Below are positions 8,050 through 16,712 of a stretch of 64,000 nt of DNA, one piece after another. Within the stretch, counting starts at the first letter, position 1, and the number at the start of each line of letters is the position of its first letter. The stretch covers positions 9,151,001 through 9,215,000 of the forward strand of contig NZ_CP023694.1 in NCBI RefSeq assembly GCF_008705135.1, in the 5' to 3' direction. The position numbers and the translations under genes were made by a program. The DNA is from Streptomyces coeruleorubidus (GTDB lineage: Bacteria > Actinomycetota > Actinomycetes > Streptomycetales > Streptomycetaceae). Under the pieces are notes generated by a model, which saw only the letters and a program-made list of their open reading frames with translations, ran no database searches and had not been told where the DNA came from.

Positions 8050-9042
8050 ATGCCTTCATCTGTCATGCCCACGCCCAGGCGAGGCGACGGTCCCCAGTCG
8101 TCGGCCGCCGTATCCACCGTCGGTCTGCGCAAGTCGTACGGCGACAAGACCGTCCTCGACGGCATCGACCTGCGTATCCCTGCCGGGTCCGTGTTCGCGC
8201 TGCTCGGACCCAACGGCGCAGGCAAGACCACCGCCGTGAAAATCCTCTCCACGCTCATCACCGCCGACGGCGGACATGCACAAGTCGCGGGCCACGACCT
8301 CGCCACCTCCCCGGACGGGGTACGCGCCGCGATCGGCGTCACCGGGCAGTTCTCCGCCGTGGACGGGCTGATCACCGGAGAGGAGAACATGCTCCTCATG
8401 GCGGACCTGCACCACCTCTCCAAACGCGAGGGACGGCAGGTCACCGCCGAACTGCTGGAACGGTTCGACCTCACCGAGGCCGCGAAGAAGCCCGCCTCCA
8501 CCTACTCCGGCGGGATGAAGCGCCGCCTCGACATCGCCATGACGCTGGTCGGCAACCCGCGGATCATCTTCCTCGACGAGCCGACCACCGGCCTCGACCC
8601 GCGCAGCCGCCACAACATGTGGCAGATCATCCGCGAACTCGTCTCCGACGGCGTCACCGTCTTCCTCACCACCCAATACCTGGAAGAGGCCGACGAACTC
8701 GCCGACCGCATCGCGGTGCTGAACGACGGCAAGATCGCCGCCGAGGGCACCGCCGACGAGCTGAAGCGGCTGATCCCCGGCGGCCATGTCCGTCTGCGCT
8801 TCACCGACCCGTCCACATACCAGAGAGCCGCCTCCGCGCTGCGTGAGGTCACTCGGGACGACGAGGCGCTGGCCCTGCAGATCCCCAGCGACGGCAGCCA
8901 GCGCGAACTGCGCTCCATCCTCGACTGGCTGGACTCCGCCGGCATCGAGGCCGACGAGCTGACCATGCACACCCCCGACCTCGACGACGTGTTCTTCGCC
9001 CTGACCGGCGGCACCGACCAGCCCAAGGAGGCTGTCCGATGA
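8050..9042 (+). CDS. daunorubicin-resistance-type ABC transporter ATP-binding protein
   Basis: A 330-residue ATPase of the DrrA family. Walker A is GPNGAGKTT (about residues 55-63), the signature is YSGGMKRRLDIA (about 154-165), Walker B is IIFLDEPTTGLDPR, and the H-loop region reads VFLTTQYLEEADELADRI. TTQYL is diagnostic for DrrA-like proteins. A C-terminal domain of about 80 residues ends in HTPDLDDVFFALTG, also typical. It powers the permease encoded by the 4-base-overlapping next gene. Probably exports a hydrophobic compound; the substrate is not predictable. Confidence 0.94.
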   Translation: MPSSVMPTPRRGDGPQSSAAVSTVGLRKSYGDKTVLDGIDLRIPAGSVFALLGPNGAGKTTAVKILSTLITADGGHAQVAGHDLATSPDGVRAAIGVTGQFSAVDGLITGEENMLLMADLHHLSKREGRQVTAELLERFDLTEAAKKPASTYSGGMKRRLDIAMTLVGNPRIIFLDEPTTGLDPRSRHNMWQIIRELVSDGVTVFLTTQYLEEADELADRIAVLNDGKIAAEGTADELKRLIPGGHVRLRFTDPSTYQRAASALREVTRDDEALALQIPSDGSQRELRSILDWLDSAGIEADELTMHTPDLDDVFFALTGGTDQPKEAVR

Positions 9043-9857
9043 GCACCCCCCTGGCTCCCGCCCGCCCGGCCCGGCTCTCCCTCGCCCTGCGTGACTCCTC
9101 CACGATGCTGCGCCGCAACCTCCTGCACGCGCGGCGCTACCCGTCCCTCACCCTGAACCTGCTGCTCACGCCGATCGTCCTGCTGCTGCTGTTCGTCTAC
9201 GTCTTCGGCGACGTGATGAGCGCGGGCATCGGCGGTGACGGCGCCGATCGCTCGGACTACATCGCCTATCTCCTCCCGGGCATCCTGCTGATGACCATCG
9301 GCGGCACCCTGGTCGGCACCGCGGTGTCCGTCTCCATGGACATGACCGAGGGCATCATCGCCCGCTTCCGCGCCATGGCGATCCACCGCGGCTCCGTGCT
9401 CAACGGACACGTCATCAGCAGCGTGGTGCAGTCGGTCATCAGCGTGACTCTCGTCGGTGCCGTCGGCGTGGCCATCGGCTTCCGTTCCACGGATGCCACG
9501 GCCCTGGAGTGGATCGCGGCGTTCGGACTGCTCGCGCTGTTCGCCCTGGCCTTCACCTGGATCGCGGTCGGGATGGGCATGGTCAGCCCCAGCGCCGAGG
9601 CAGCCAGCAACAATGCGCTGCCGCTGGTCTTCCTGCCGCTCATCTCCAGCGCCTTCGTCCCGGTCGACGCGATGCCGGGCTGGTTCCAGCCGATCGCCCA
9701 GTACCAGCCGTTCACGCCCGCCATCGAGACGCTGCGCGGACTGCTGCTCGGCACCGAGATCGGCAACAACTGGTGGATCACCATCGTCTGGTGCCTGGGC
9801 CTGGCGGCGCTCGGCTACCGCTGGTCGAAGGCGGTGTTCAACCGCGACCCGAAGTGA
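9039..9857 (+). CDS. ABC transporter permease, DrrB-like (ABC2 type)
   Basis: A 272-residue permease with six predicted membrane segments, the ABC2 signature region (IGGTLVGTAVSVSMDMTEGI, then ARFRAMAI) and a C-terminal loop with PxxxxPxxF-like content (NNALPLVFLPLISSAFVPVD; YQPFTPAIETLRGLL). It overlaps the ATPase gene by ATGA, so the two are translationally coupled. Works with that ATPase as an exporter in the cytoplasmic membrane. Transcription probably ends at the hairpin 9895-9931. Confidence 0.93.
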   Translation: MSTPLAPARPARLSLALRDSSTMLRRNLLHARRYPSLTLNLLLTPIVLLLLFVYVFGDVMSAGIGGDGADRSDYIAYLLPGILLMTIGGTLVGTAVSVSMDMTEGIIARFRAMAIHRGSVLNGHVISSVVQSVISVTLVGAVGVAIGFRSTDATALEWIAAFGLLALFALAFTWIAVGMGMVSPSAEAASNNALPLVFLPLISSAFVPVDAMPGWFQPIAQYQPFTPAIETLRGLLLGTEIGNNWWITIVWCLGLAALGYRWSKAVFNRDPK

Positions 9858-9894
9858 CCGCTCGGACTGCCTCCGGCAGCTCGTCCCGCTCGAG

Positions 9895-9931
9895 GGCGGC
9901 GTATTCCGACACCGTGTCGGCATACGCCGCC
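9895..9931 (+). terminator. hairpin terminator after the DrrAB-like operon
   Basis: GGCGGCGTAT (9895-9904) pairs with ATACGCCGCC (9922-9931); inside, after one mismatch, CCGACA (9906-9911) pairs with TGTCGG (9915-9920) around a CCG loop. No T run follows, as is common in actinobacteria. It begins 37 bases after the permease stop. Confidence 0.7.
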
Positions 9932-9949
9932 CCACCGGCATCCGCAGCT

Positions 9950-10199
9950 GCCGACATGGATGCCGGGGCGGCGGTCGGGGTCGGGTTCGTTGCTGCGGAT
10001 GATCACGCGGGCGGCCGGGGCGGTGTCACCACGCCCCAGCAGGAAGGAGCGGAACATGTGCTTCAGCGGGCTGCCTTCGGCCCAGGCGAAGTAGCAGTGC
10101 GGCCGCACACCGGTGGCATCGCGCAGAGCCAGGAGGATGGCGGCGATGGCGATGGCGTTGGACGCGGCCGGGGCCTGGGCGCGTTCTGGTTCCTCAACC
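9950..10199 (-). pseudogene. APC-type permease C-terminal tail, remnant
   Basis: The minus strand reads NAIAIAAILLALRDATGVRP, HCYFAWAEGSPLKHMFRSFL, LGRGDTAPA, EPDPDRRPGIHVG. The pattern 'ALRDxTGxxPHxYFxWxEGxP...GxGDTAP' is, from memory, the cytoplasmic tail of a family of Streptomyces amino-acid/polyamine-type permeases. The membrane part is absent. Nothing else in 9932-10754 looks like a gene. Confidence 0.45.
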
Positions 10200-10754
10200 T
10201 CTCCAGCTCAGCCAAGCGTGCGGCCCATCACCACTTCACCGGCCGAATCGCGTTCCGCGTCCGTGCGGCAGGCCAGGCAGAACTCAGCAGCGCAGCCGTA
10301 CACAGGGCTCGCCGGGCTCCCGAGTCGTGCGGTCCGCCGGTGCGATGGCGCACCGTGCGGCGAGCAGCTCCTGGACCGCGAGCGCGTTTCATCATCGGCG
10401 GCCGCGACCTCCACCACCGGCCAGGTCCGACTCTGCCACATGCGCGTCAGCGATCTGCCTCATGCCTGGCACTACGCGCCGGCGTCCGCAGAAGTTCTCC
10501 GATCCCGCCGTGTTCACCCGACCGAGTAGGGTCCCGGCCATGGCCAGCCCCAGGCGTGGGGCACCGGCCGGGGCGACTGGTCAGTGGGGGCGTCGACGTG
10601 AAGGTGGCGCCCTGCCGTCATCCTGTGGTCTACCGCTCCCCCGGCCATCAGGCGGAGCGAGTTCAACCCGCAGAGCGATCCTCGGTGGCCCCCTGACTGG
10701 GATCTTCATTGCTGAACGTGTCGGCCACCAGTCCACCGAAACCGAGGACCGCAT

Positions 10755-11348
10755 ATGCATCCGCTCCTGCGCGTCGAAGAACCCACTGCCGCCCGCCCCG
10801 GACGACTCCGCGCTGCATGGCGGGCGGCCCACGAGCCCGTTGCCGGAGTGTCCCGGCGGATGCAACTCGTCGCCTACGCCGTGCCGTTAGCCGTCCTGCC
10901 ATCGAGTATCTGGCGGCTTCCGGCCGCGTTCGACGACGGGTTTGGGGTCGGAGGGGCGTACATCATCTCTCTGTCGATAATGTCTGAAATTTTCGCGTTC
11001 ACCGCGATCGGCCTGATCGCCCGCTGGGGCGAGGTGTTCCCACGCTGGGTCCCAGTCCTGCGCGGCCGCCGGGTCCCGACGAAGGCAGCCGTCATCCCAG
11101 GCGCCGTCGGGGCCACGATCCTCACCCTCCTGTTCACCCTCCTGTTCATCGCTTCCGAGATCAGGGGCACCACGATCCGAGGCGACGACCTGCCGGACGG
11201 CTTTCCAAGCCGGGCCAACGGCTGGGAGGCTGCCTGGTTCTATGTCTGCTACGCGCCGCTGATCCTCTGGGGGCCGCTGCTGGCCGTGCTGACCGTCGCG
11301 TACTGGAAGCGCCGCCACACAGCTGAGAAGGTGCCCGCACCGGCGTGA
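10755..11348 (+). CDS. four-helix membrane protein, unknown function
   Basis: A 197-residue protein with hydrophobic segments at about 36-56 (MQLVAYAVPLAVLPSSIWRL), 65-88 (GAYIISLSIMSEIFAFTAIG), 112-135 (VIPGAVGATILTLLFTLLFI) and 160-182 (AAWFYVCYAPLILWGPLLAV), with an intervening GEVFPRWVPVLRGRRVPTKA loop. The pattern GEVxPRWxPxLxGRxVP recurs in Streptomyces membrane proteins of unknown function. A single gene with unrelated neighbours. ATG 10755 precedes a basic Arg-rich N-terminus. Confidence 0.75.
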   Translation: MHPLLRVEEPTAARPGRLRAAWRAAHEPVAGVSRRMQLVAYAVPLAVLPSSIWRLPAAFDDGFGVGGAYIISLSIMSEIFAFTAIGLIARWGEVFPRWVPVLRGRRVPTKAAVIPGAVGATILTLLFTLLFIASEIRGTTIRGDDLPDGFPSRANGWEAAWFYVCYAPLILWGPLLAVLTVAYWKRRHTAEKVPAPA

Positions 11349-11797
11349 GCGCAGGGAAAGGGGCACCTGCCGACGCCCCTCCCGGTGACCAGGCAGCACA
11401 CGCGGTTCCCCCAACTTTGCTCAGTCCGCGTTCATGACATGCGGAGTGCACCAGAAGATGGGAGGCGCGGCCTGACCTTCACGCTCGGGGACGCCAGCTC
11501 TGGACCGCTAGTAACACGCTGCACCAGTGGCACCGGCCCAACGGGCACGGCCCGGGCAACGACACCGCCACGTCGACTGCGATCCACGTTCGGACACGCT
11601 CGGCCAGCGGAGGTGGTCAAGGCTGGCGAGGGCGGGTCTGTCGGACCGGACGTTGCCAGAGCGCGGTGCCGTCGCGACCATTGTCTGCGGGTGTTACTCG
11701 GTGACACCCGGCCACCTTGGCGCTCCAACTTCGGGACCCCTCCCGGTGCCAGTGCGAAACGATTGGTCCTCGCACACCGTCGACATGGAGGAGCGAG
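11349..11797. other. intergenic, no gene recognised
   Basis: No frame on either strand shows a convincing protein, RNA or repeat. The last 20 bases hold the ribosome binding site (GGAGGAGCGAG) of the TPR gene. Confidence 0.5.
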
Positions 11798-12400
11798 ATG
11801 TTCGGTCGATTCGGTCGGCGAGGCGCTGGTGGGCAAGGGGACCGCGATGCCGCAGCCGAGAAGGCTTTCGAGCGGGGACAGCGGGAGTTCTCGGCGGGCC
11901 GCTACGCCGCTGCAGCCTCCGTGTTCCGCGAGGTGGTGACGTTGGCGCCCGACTCGCCGAATTCACAGTTCCTCCTGGGTGCCTCCCTGTTCAATTCGGG
12001 TGACTCGCGGGGGGCCGTCGATCCGCTGCGCGCGTGCCTGGCCATGCGGCCCGACCACGCGGCAGCACACTTCGCGCTGGGCATGTCGCTCGGTCGCCTG
12101 GACGAGTTCGACGACGCCGCGGAACACATCGCGAAGGCCGCCTCGCTCGGCGACCGGCAGGCACTCGACATGCTGCCGAACATCGGCGCCGATTACTGCC
12201 GCACATGCGGCCGGGCAGCCCGGTTTGGCCAGATCGACGACCAGGACGCGGACATTGTCATCGGCACCATCGGGGGCGGATGGACCTGCGCGGACTGCCG
12301 CACGGTCCTGTGCGGTCCTTGCATTTCAGGCGGCCGGGCCGGGCCGTTCGTGCGGGCTTGCCCTGACTGCGGCGGCAGGATGCTCGTACTGACCAAGTAA
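11798..12400 (+). CDS. TPR-repeat protein with C-terminal zinc ribbons
   Basis: A 200-residue soluble protein. Residues about 18-125 form three TPR-like helical pairs (AFERGQREFSAGRYAAAASV; PNSQFLLGASLFNSGDSRGA; AAAHFALGMSLGRLDEFDDA). The C-terminus carries three CxxC pairs (CRTCGR; CADCRTVLCGPC; CPDCGG), enough for two zinc sites. It starts at ATG 11798 behind a strong GGAGGAG site. Likely a protein-interaction scaffold; partners unknown. Confidence 0.82.
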   Translation: MFGRFGRRGAGGQGDRDAAAEKAFERGQREFSAGRYAAAASVFREVVTLAPDSPNSQFLLGASLFNSGDSRGAVDPLRACLAMRPDHAAAHFALGMSLGRLDEFDDAAEHIAKAASLGDRQALDMLPNIGADYCRTCGRAARFGQIDDQDADIVIGTIGGGWTCADCRTVLCGPCISGGRAGPFVRACPDCGGRMLVLTK

Positions 12401-12724
12401 GCGACGGTCACGGCGTCGACCGGCTCATCGACTGACATCCCCGCTGCAGCCGCCTTCGCCCATAGCCCTGATGGAAGTGAGGGTAAAGGGAGCGGGAGGG
12501 GCGATGCGGGCGCGGCCGGGGATCTGGGGTGCGCTCGCTGGTGTTGCGCGCCGAACGGGGCCGCCGCGCCGATTCGCCACCTCGGGGACTCGTCAGGAGA
12601 GCGTGTTGGCGCACAGCCCGACCTGGCTCGCCCGGGCACGTCATGGCGGAGGGGCGGGCTCGGTGACCGGCGGCGCGGGAGTCGTCATCGTCGAGTGTCC
12701 TGTTCTGAGCGACCAGCACCGGTC

Positions 12725-12746
12725 GCCCCACGCATTCGCGTGGGGC
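12725..12746. terminator. short GC hairpin between convergent genes
   Basis: GCCCCACGC (12725-12733) and GCGTGGGGC (12738-12746) pair perfectly around ATTC. It lies between the convergent TPR and VOC genes, so it may act with the next hairpin as a bidirectional terminator. The rest of 12401-12819 has no supportable gene. Confidence 0.5.
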
Positions 12747-12773
12747 ACTCCTCGTCCTCTCGAAGCCAGACGG

Positions 12774-12805
12774 CGGCAGGCGCGACACGTATCGTGCGCG
12801 CCTGC
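12774..12805 (-). terminator. hairpin terminator of the VOC gene
   Basis: GGCAGGCGCG (12774-12783) pairs with CGCGCCTGCC (12796-12805); inside, CACG (12785-12788) pairs with CGTG (12792-12795). It begins 15 bases after the VOC stop and has no T run. Confidence 0.65.
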
Positions 12806-12819
12806 CGCATTGCGGCCTT

Positions 12820-13185
12820 TCAGTCCTGCGGTGCGACGCGGATACGGTTCCCGTCAGGATCGGCTGCGAGGAAGGTCAGCCCGAACCCCGCATCGTGAGG
12901 CTCGCGCAGGATCGTGACCCCCTTGGACTGCCACTGCTTGAAGGTCGCGTTGAGCTCGTCGGGTCCACCGTCGATGGCCAGGCAAACCTCACTGGTGCGC
13001 GGGACGTCCGGTGACAGATCCTCGAACTGGCCAGACCACAGAGCGAGGTCAGCGCCTGGCCCGAGGTCGAAGGCGATGTATCCCGGAGTCTCGAACGAGG
13101 GGCGCATGCCGAGGAGGTCGCCGTAGAAACGAGCTGCGGCGGGAGCGTCGTTCACGTAGACGATGGACACGACGGATGTGGTCAT
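12820..13185 (-). CDS. VOC-superfamily (glyoxalase/bleomycin-resistance-like) protein
   Basis: A 121-residue protein with two beta-alpha-beta-beta-beta halves: VVSIVYVNDAPAAARFYGDL and LGMRP at the start, GYIAFDLGPGADLALWS, EVCLAIDG and the closing FGLTFLAADPDGNRIRVAPQD. The last motif is the typical DPDGN-x-[IL] end of VOC proteins. Possibly sequesters or converts a small molecule; the metal ligands are incomplete, so catalysis is uncertain. Divergently transcribed from the WYL regulator at 13278, which may control it. Confidence 0.85.
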   Translation of the reverse strand: MTTSVVSIVYVNDAPAAARFYGDLLGMRPSFETPGYIAFDLGPGADLALWSGQFEDLSPDVPRTSEVCLAIDGGPDELNATFKQWQSKGVTILREPHDAGFGLTFLAADPDGNRIRVAPQD

Positions 13186-13277
13186 GGTTGTTCCTTCTCA
13201 CAGGTCGTAGGTACGCATCCACCAGCCTGACCGGGATATGCGCCGCATCGTGTCGCAATTCCTGAAAAAATTGGTGG

Positions 13278-14243
13278 GTGACCCCAGACCGCTTCTTCAC
13301 CCTGCTGCTGCTCCTCGAATCGAGGGATGCCGTCACCACACAGGAACTTGCCTCGGCGCTCGGGGTGTCCCTTCGAACCATCACCCGAGACCTGAACTGG
13401 CTCCGCGACGCCGGTCTGCCGGTGACCGCACACCGGGGCCGCCTCGGAGGCGTGACCATGCTGCCCGGGTCCGGGCTCGACCTCACGCGACTCACACCGG
13501 GCGAGCGTGATCATCTGTCGCTCACTGGGCTGGATGAGAAGCAACGTGCGGAGCTCAACGTATCGGCCGAAAGCCAGCGCGCGCTCTCCAAGATCGTCGC
13601 TACACAGCCACGTCGAGTTCATGAGCTCCTGCCGCTCACCGACGTAGTGCACGTGGACAGCCGTCCCTGGCGTCAAGCACGAGCTTCCGGCACGACTCCG
13701 GCCTCGCTGATCGGCGCAGTGCGGCGAGGCCGCCGGCTACGGATCGAGTACGACAGCCCACGCGAGTCATGCCCACGAGACCTGGTCGTGGATCCCTACG
13801 GGCTGTTCGCCAAGGCCGGCATCTGGTACCTCGTCGCAGACTGTGCCCGAGTGCCACGGCTGTACCGACTCGAACGGATCACGACATGGAAAGAAGTCGA
13901 CCAGCCACGACGGATCCGCGAGAACCAGACCCTGGCCACCGTCGCTGCAGCGCTCACTGATCAGTGGGAACACAACCACGCGATAGAGGTCAGCGCCACC
14001 ATCGACGAGACCCAGATCGAGCGAGCGCAACGGATCTTCGGCCTACGACTCGTCCGGGACGACCATGAAGAATCCGCCGCAGGCCGCAAGGTAACGATCC
14101 GCTTCCTGCAGCTGGAGGACGTGCGAGCACTACTGCCGTTCGGGAGCGCCATCACTGTGCACGGCCCCACCGAAGCCAGGGCTCACCTCCGCGACCTCGC
14201 CACCGCTCTTGCCCACCACTATGCGCCGTCACCAACGTCCTGA
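13278..14243 (+). CDS. HTH/WYL-domain transcriptional regulator (YafY type)
   Basis: A 321-residue regulator. Residues 1-60 are an HTH_11 domain (RFFTLLLLLESRDAVTTQEL, then LGVSLRTITRDLNWLRDAGL). A WYL domain spans about 135-215 (LIGAVRRGRRLRIEYDSP; DPYGLFAKAGIWYLVADCAR), with GIWYLV holding the WYL-type core, followed by a WCX-like C-terminal extension to about 318. GTG 13278 gives a normal N-terminus. WYL domains are thought to sense ligands or nucleic acid. The divergent VOC gene is its likely target (inference). Confidence 0.9.
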   Translation: MTPDRFFTLLLLLESRDAVTTQELASALGVSLRTITRDLNWLRDAGLPVTAHRGRLGGVTMLPGSGLDLTRLTPGERDHLSLTGLDEKQRAELNVSAESQRALSKIVATQPRRVHELLPLTDVVHVDSRPWRQARASGTTPASLIGAVRRGRRLRIEYDSPRESCPRDLVVDPYGLFAKAGIWYLVADCARVPRLYRLERITTWKEVDQPRRIRENQTLATVAAALTDQWEHNHAIEVSATIDETQIERAQRIFGLRLVRDDHEESAAGRKVTIRFLQLEDVRALLPFGSAITVHGPTEARAHLRDLATALAHHYAPSPTS

Positions 14244-14257
14244 CCCGCAACATCTAG

Positions 14258-14653
14258 GGTGCGGTCATAAGACACCAAAGGCGTCGTTTCTTTTGGCTGA
14301 GGTTCGACCTTGCTGTCTGGGAAGGCGAGAGGCCGGCAGACGACAAGACCGCCGGCCGGGTCTTCAGCGACCTGTACGACCGCTACATCGACGGTGAGGT
14401 GGAAGAGCCTCCGTCGGAACGCATAACGGCTTACGTGGCCGCACTGCTTGAGCGGTGGTGCGGCATCACCGAGGACGAGGAGGACACCTCGCCCTGGTCG
14501 ACCGGTCCGTTGATCGGCGAAGCCAGCGGTCCGCTGATCTATTTCCCCCTGCGGTGGAGCATGGCCGAGGAGGCGTCGGCCTACGCGGCAGCTGTGGCAG
14601 AGTCCATGGGACTGGTCTGCTTCGATGTGCGGCAGGACAGGCTCAGGCCGTGA
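14258..14653 (+). CDS. hypothetical protein with unclear or lost start
   Basis: An open frame of about 130 codons beginning after a TAG at 14255. The coding-like sequence starts well upstream of any usual start (RRRFFWLRFDLAVWEGERPA, then VFSDLYDRYIDGEVEEPPSE) and continues to a clean end (PLIYFPLRWSMAEEASAYAA, VCFDVRQDRLRP). The only in-frame GTG is at 14399, which would remove the conserved-looking first third. An ATA at 14267 sits where an ATG would be expected, so the start may have mutated. Acidic soluble protein; family not recognised. Confidence 0.5.
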   Translation, partial: GAVIRHQRRRFFWLRFDLAVWEGERPADDKTAGRVFSDLYDRYIDGEVEEPPSERITAYVAALLERWCGITEDEEDTSPWSTGPLIGEASGPLIYFPLRWSMAEEASAYAAAVAESMGLVCFDVRQDRLRP

Positions 14654-14847
14654 GAAAACTCGGCGATATTACTCTCCGCCAACACCGGGCGGTGCCACCA
14701 CCGATCGACAACAGGTGTCAGGACTCACCGACAAAAGCCAGCCACGAGGAGTCCGACGCCGCGCTTGATCGGGGAACCGCTCGCGGACAGACTGCTCTCC
14801 ATGGGATCAGCAGGCATGGCCACCGGGGCGCAGATCGGGAACCGGCG

Positions 14848-15381
14848 ATGAGTGCCAGCCTGCCCTTCTTTCGCTTTCACCCAGACCCTCTGGCAAGCGG
14901 GTCCATCCGTGCGGCCGCCGAGAGGTGCGCCTGCTGCAAGCGCAACAGGGGATGGATCTACACGGCCACGTTCTACACCGCACACGAGGTCAACGGACGT
15001 TTCTGCCCGTGGTGCATCGCAGACGGGAGTGCGGCTGAACGCTTCGCGGGTGAATTCGCTGACTCTTACGGGCTCGACGGTGTCAGCGAAGACGTCTTGC
15101 ACGAGGTCACCCGCCGCACCCCTGGCTTCCACGCCTGGCAGGAGCCGCACTGGCTCGTCCACTGCCAGGACGCGGCCGCCTTCGTGGGCGAAGTCGGACA
15201 CACCGAGCTGTCGGCGCATCCCGAAGCCCTCGACCAGCTGCGGACCGACATGCGTCTCGACGGCTGGCACGACGAAAACCAGCTTGAGCACTTCCTGGCC
15301 CACCTAGGCGACGGGGCGACCGCCATGCTCTTCCGCTGCACCGTCTGCGGCACCCATCTCGCCTACGCCGACGCATCCTAG
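14848..15381 (+). CDS. CbrC family protein (UPF0167)
   Basis: A 178-residue protein. It shows the CbrC pattern: opening LPFFRFHPDPLASGSI, a cysteine pair CACCKRNRGWIYTATFYT, then FCPWCIADGSAAERFAGEF, the WxxPHWLVHCQDAAAFVGEV region and the terminal CTVCGTHLAYADAS. The Cys pairs suggest a zinc-binding role. E. coli CbrC is linked to colicin E2 tolerance, but that cannot be transferred here. The ATG at 14848 starts the conserved region. Confidence 0.87.
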   Translation: MSASLPFFRFHPDPLASGSIRAAAERCACCKRNRGWIYTATFYTAHEVNGRFCPWCIADGSAAERFAGEFADSYGLDGVSEDVLHEVTRRTPGFHAWQEPHWLVHCQDAAAFVGEVGHTELSAHPEALDQLRTDMRLDGWHDENQLEHFLAHLGDGATAMLFRCTVCGTHLAYADAS

Positions 15382-15389
15382 AAGTCGTC

Positions 15390-15492
15390 TGCTGGGCGAG
15401 TCGTCGGTAGCAGATGAGGGTGCAGGCGATGCTGGTGAAGGCCAGGAAGTGGCTCGCCTTGCGTTCGTAGCGCCGGTGCAGGCGCCGGCCTC
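15390..15492 (-). pseudogene. IS5-family transposase C-terminal remnant
   Basis: The minus strand reads RRLHRRYERKASHFLAFTSI and then ACTLICYRRLAQ, the near-invariant end of Streptomyces IS5-family transposases. The rest of the gene is missing or scrambled. Nothing else in 15493-15915 is supportable. Confidence 0.75.
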
Positions 15493-15915
15493 CGCCTTGC
15501 GGACCAGTCGGCGCCTCCGGCACCAGGCGCATCCGGTGTACTGCTCGGCGGTGTGTCGGGCCAGGCAGTGGCGGCGTGCACGCCGGATTCGACGGCGTGC
15601 CGCGGCTGAGTGCATCCGACCTCGTAGCGGTGACGCTCTCGCATCTCGTCCAGGACGACGATGGCCTGCACAACCCCTACGGGGTCGCACAGGCCGTCGT
15701 CATGCAGGTCCCAGATTTACCACCAGCGTCCCGACAGTTGGGCTGGGGTGCTGGCGTGCCTCGTCATTGGTAACGGGCGCAGTGCTCCATGTGCCGACCG
15801 TTCTTGGTGAGGCACACTTCACCGGTACCATCCGGTCCGGCACCTGCCATGAGACCGTCGCACAGCGACGGTTGCGAACCGTTCATTCAGCGATCAGATG
15901 GTCTGGACGAGACGC

Positions 15916-16281
15916 TCAGCAGGCGTCGACGTACCACACGGGACGCCAGTCGGCTCGCGCATCCGAAGAAGGAGCGCCCGGGGTGGTGTAGATGAGCTTC
16001 TTGTTCTTGTCGTACATGCGGGCCTTCGTCCCGGCTGACTGGTTGTTGTACCAGGACCCGCCGCCCTTCAGGCCGTCGGGGATCTCCTGGAGGTAGCAGT
16101 CCTTGAACTTGAAGGCCAGGACCTTGAAGTTCGCCTGCTTGTAGCCACAGAAGTAGTACTTCGGGCAGTCGGACGGCGCCGCCGCCACCTGAGGCTGCGC
16201 CGAGGCGGTGGTGGTGAGGGTGCCGGCCAAGCCGAGCACCACAGCCGACGCTGCCAGGCCGAACTTGTGCGATGTCCGCAT
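15916..16281 (-). CDS. secreted peptidase-inhibitor I36-like protein
   Basis: A 121-residue exported protein. Residues 1-28 are a Sec signal peptide (MRTSHKFGLAASAVVLGLAG, ending ASAQP). The mature part starts CPKYYFCGYKQANFK, has several Cys, aromatics and a GGGSWYNNQSAGTKARMYD segment typical of the beta/gamma-crystallin-like I36 family (SMI-type inhibitors). A clear ribosome binding site (AAAGGTG) precedes the ATG. Probably a small secreted protein outside the cell; inhibitor activity is assumed only from the family. Confidence 0.82.
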   Translation of the reverse strand: MRTSHKFGLAASAVVLGLAGTLTTTASAQPQVAAAPSDCPKYYFCGYKQANFKVLAFKFKDCYLQEIPDGLKGGGSWYNNQSAGTKARMYDKNKKLIYTTPGAPSSDARADWRPVWYVDAC

Positions 16282-16580
16282 GGGAAATCACCTTTCAACG
16301 GTAGCCACCTGCCGCACGGCTGATGGCGCGATCCGACCTTCGATTCACGGGCACGGCTTGTGCCCACGTCGGCACGCCGTCGGATCCCGGGGCGTGCCGT
16401 TCGGTTGGTTCGGCATCGAGTTCATAGGACTGAGGGTTGTTGCACAGCCGTGTCCCGGGCGTGAAACAAAGCAGGTCACAAGCCCGGGTTGGCGAGATGG
16501 TGTCTTTCGCGGTGGTGGGGCGCGTGCTGGGATGAGACGCCGCTGCAGCACACGGGGCGGCACGGGGAGCAGGAAGCGAC

Positions 16581-16675
16581 ATGGGGCGTCCGGAGGCGGA
16601 CCTCGATCCGGGGCCGGGTCCGGTTCAGCGCTTGTGCGTTCGAGTTGCGCGAGCTGCGTCAGGAAGCCGGCGGTG
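16581..16675 (+). pseudogene. partial duplicate of the nSTAND1 gene start
   Basis: ATG 16581 begins MGRPEADLDPGPGPVQ and, after a one-base shift, ACAFELRELRQEAGG. This parallels the true gene's MGRRERELDPAAGPVQ-AFAFELRKLRREGG starting at 16713. About 32 codons are present, then the sequence runs directly into the real gene's leader. Confidence 0.7.
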
Positions 16676-16712
16676 AGGCTCGACGTTGTACCGACGGATG
16701 GGCGGGGGAGGG

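Noticed and set aside
9860..10696. A long plus-strand frame after the DrrB-like gene
   Set aside because: It reads through the terminator hairpin and antisense to the permease-tail remnant; composition is poor.
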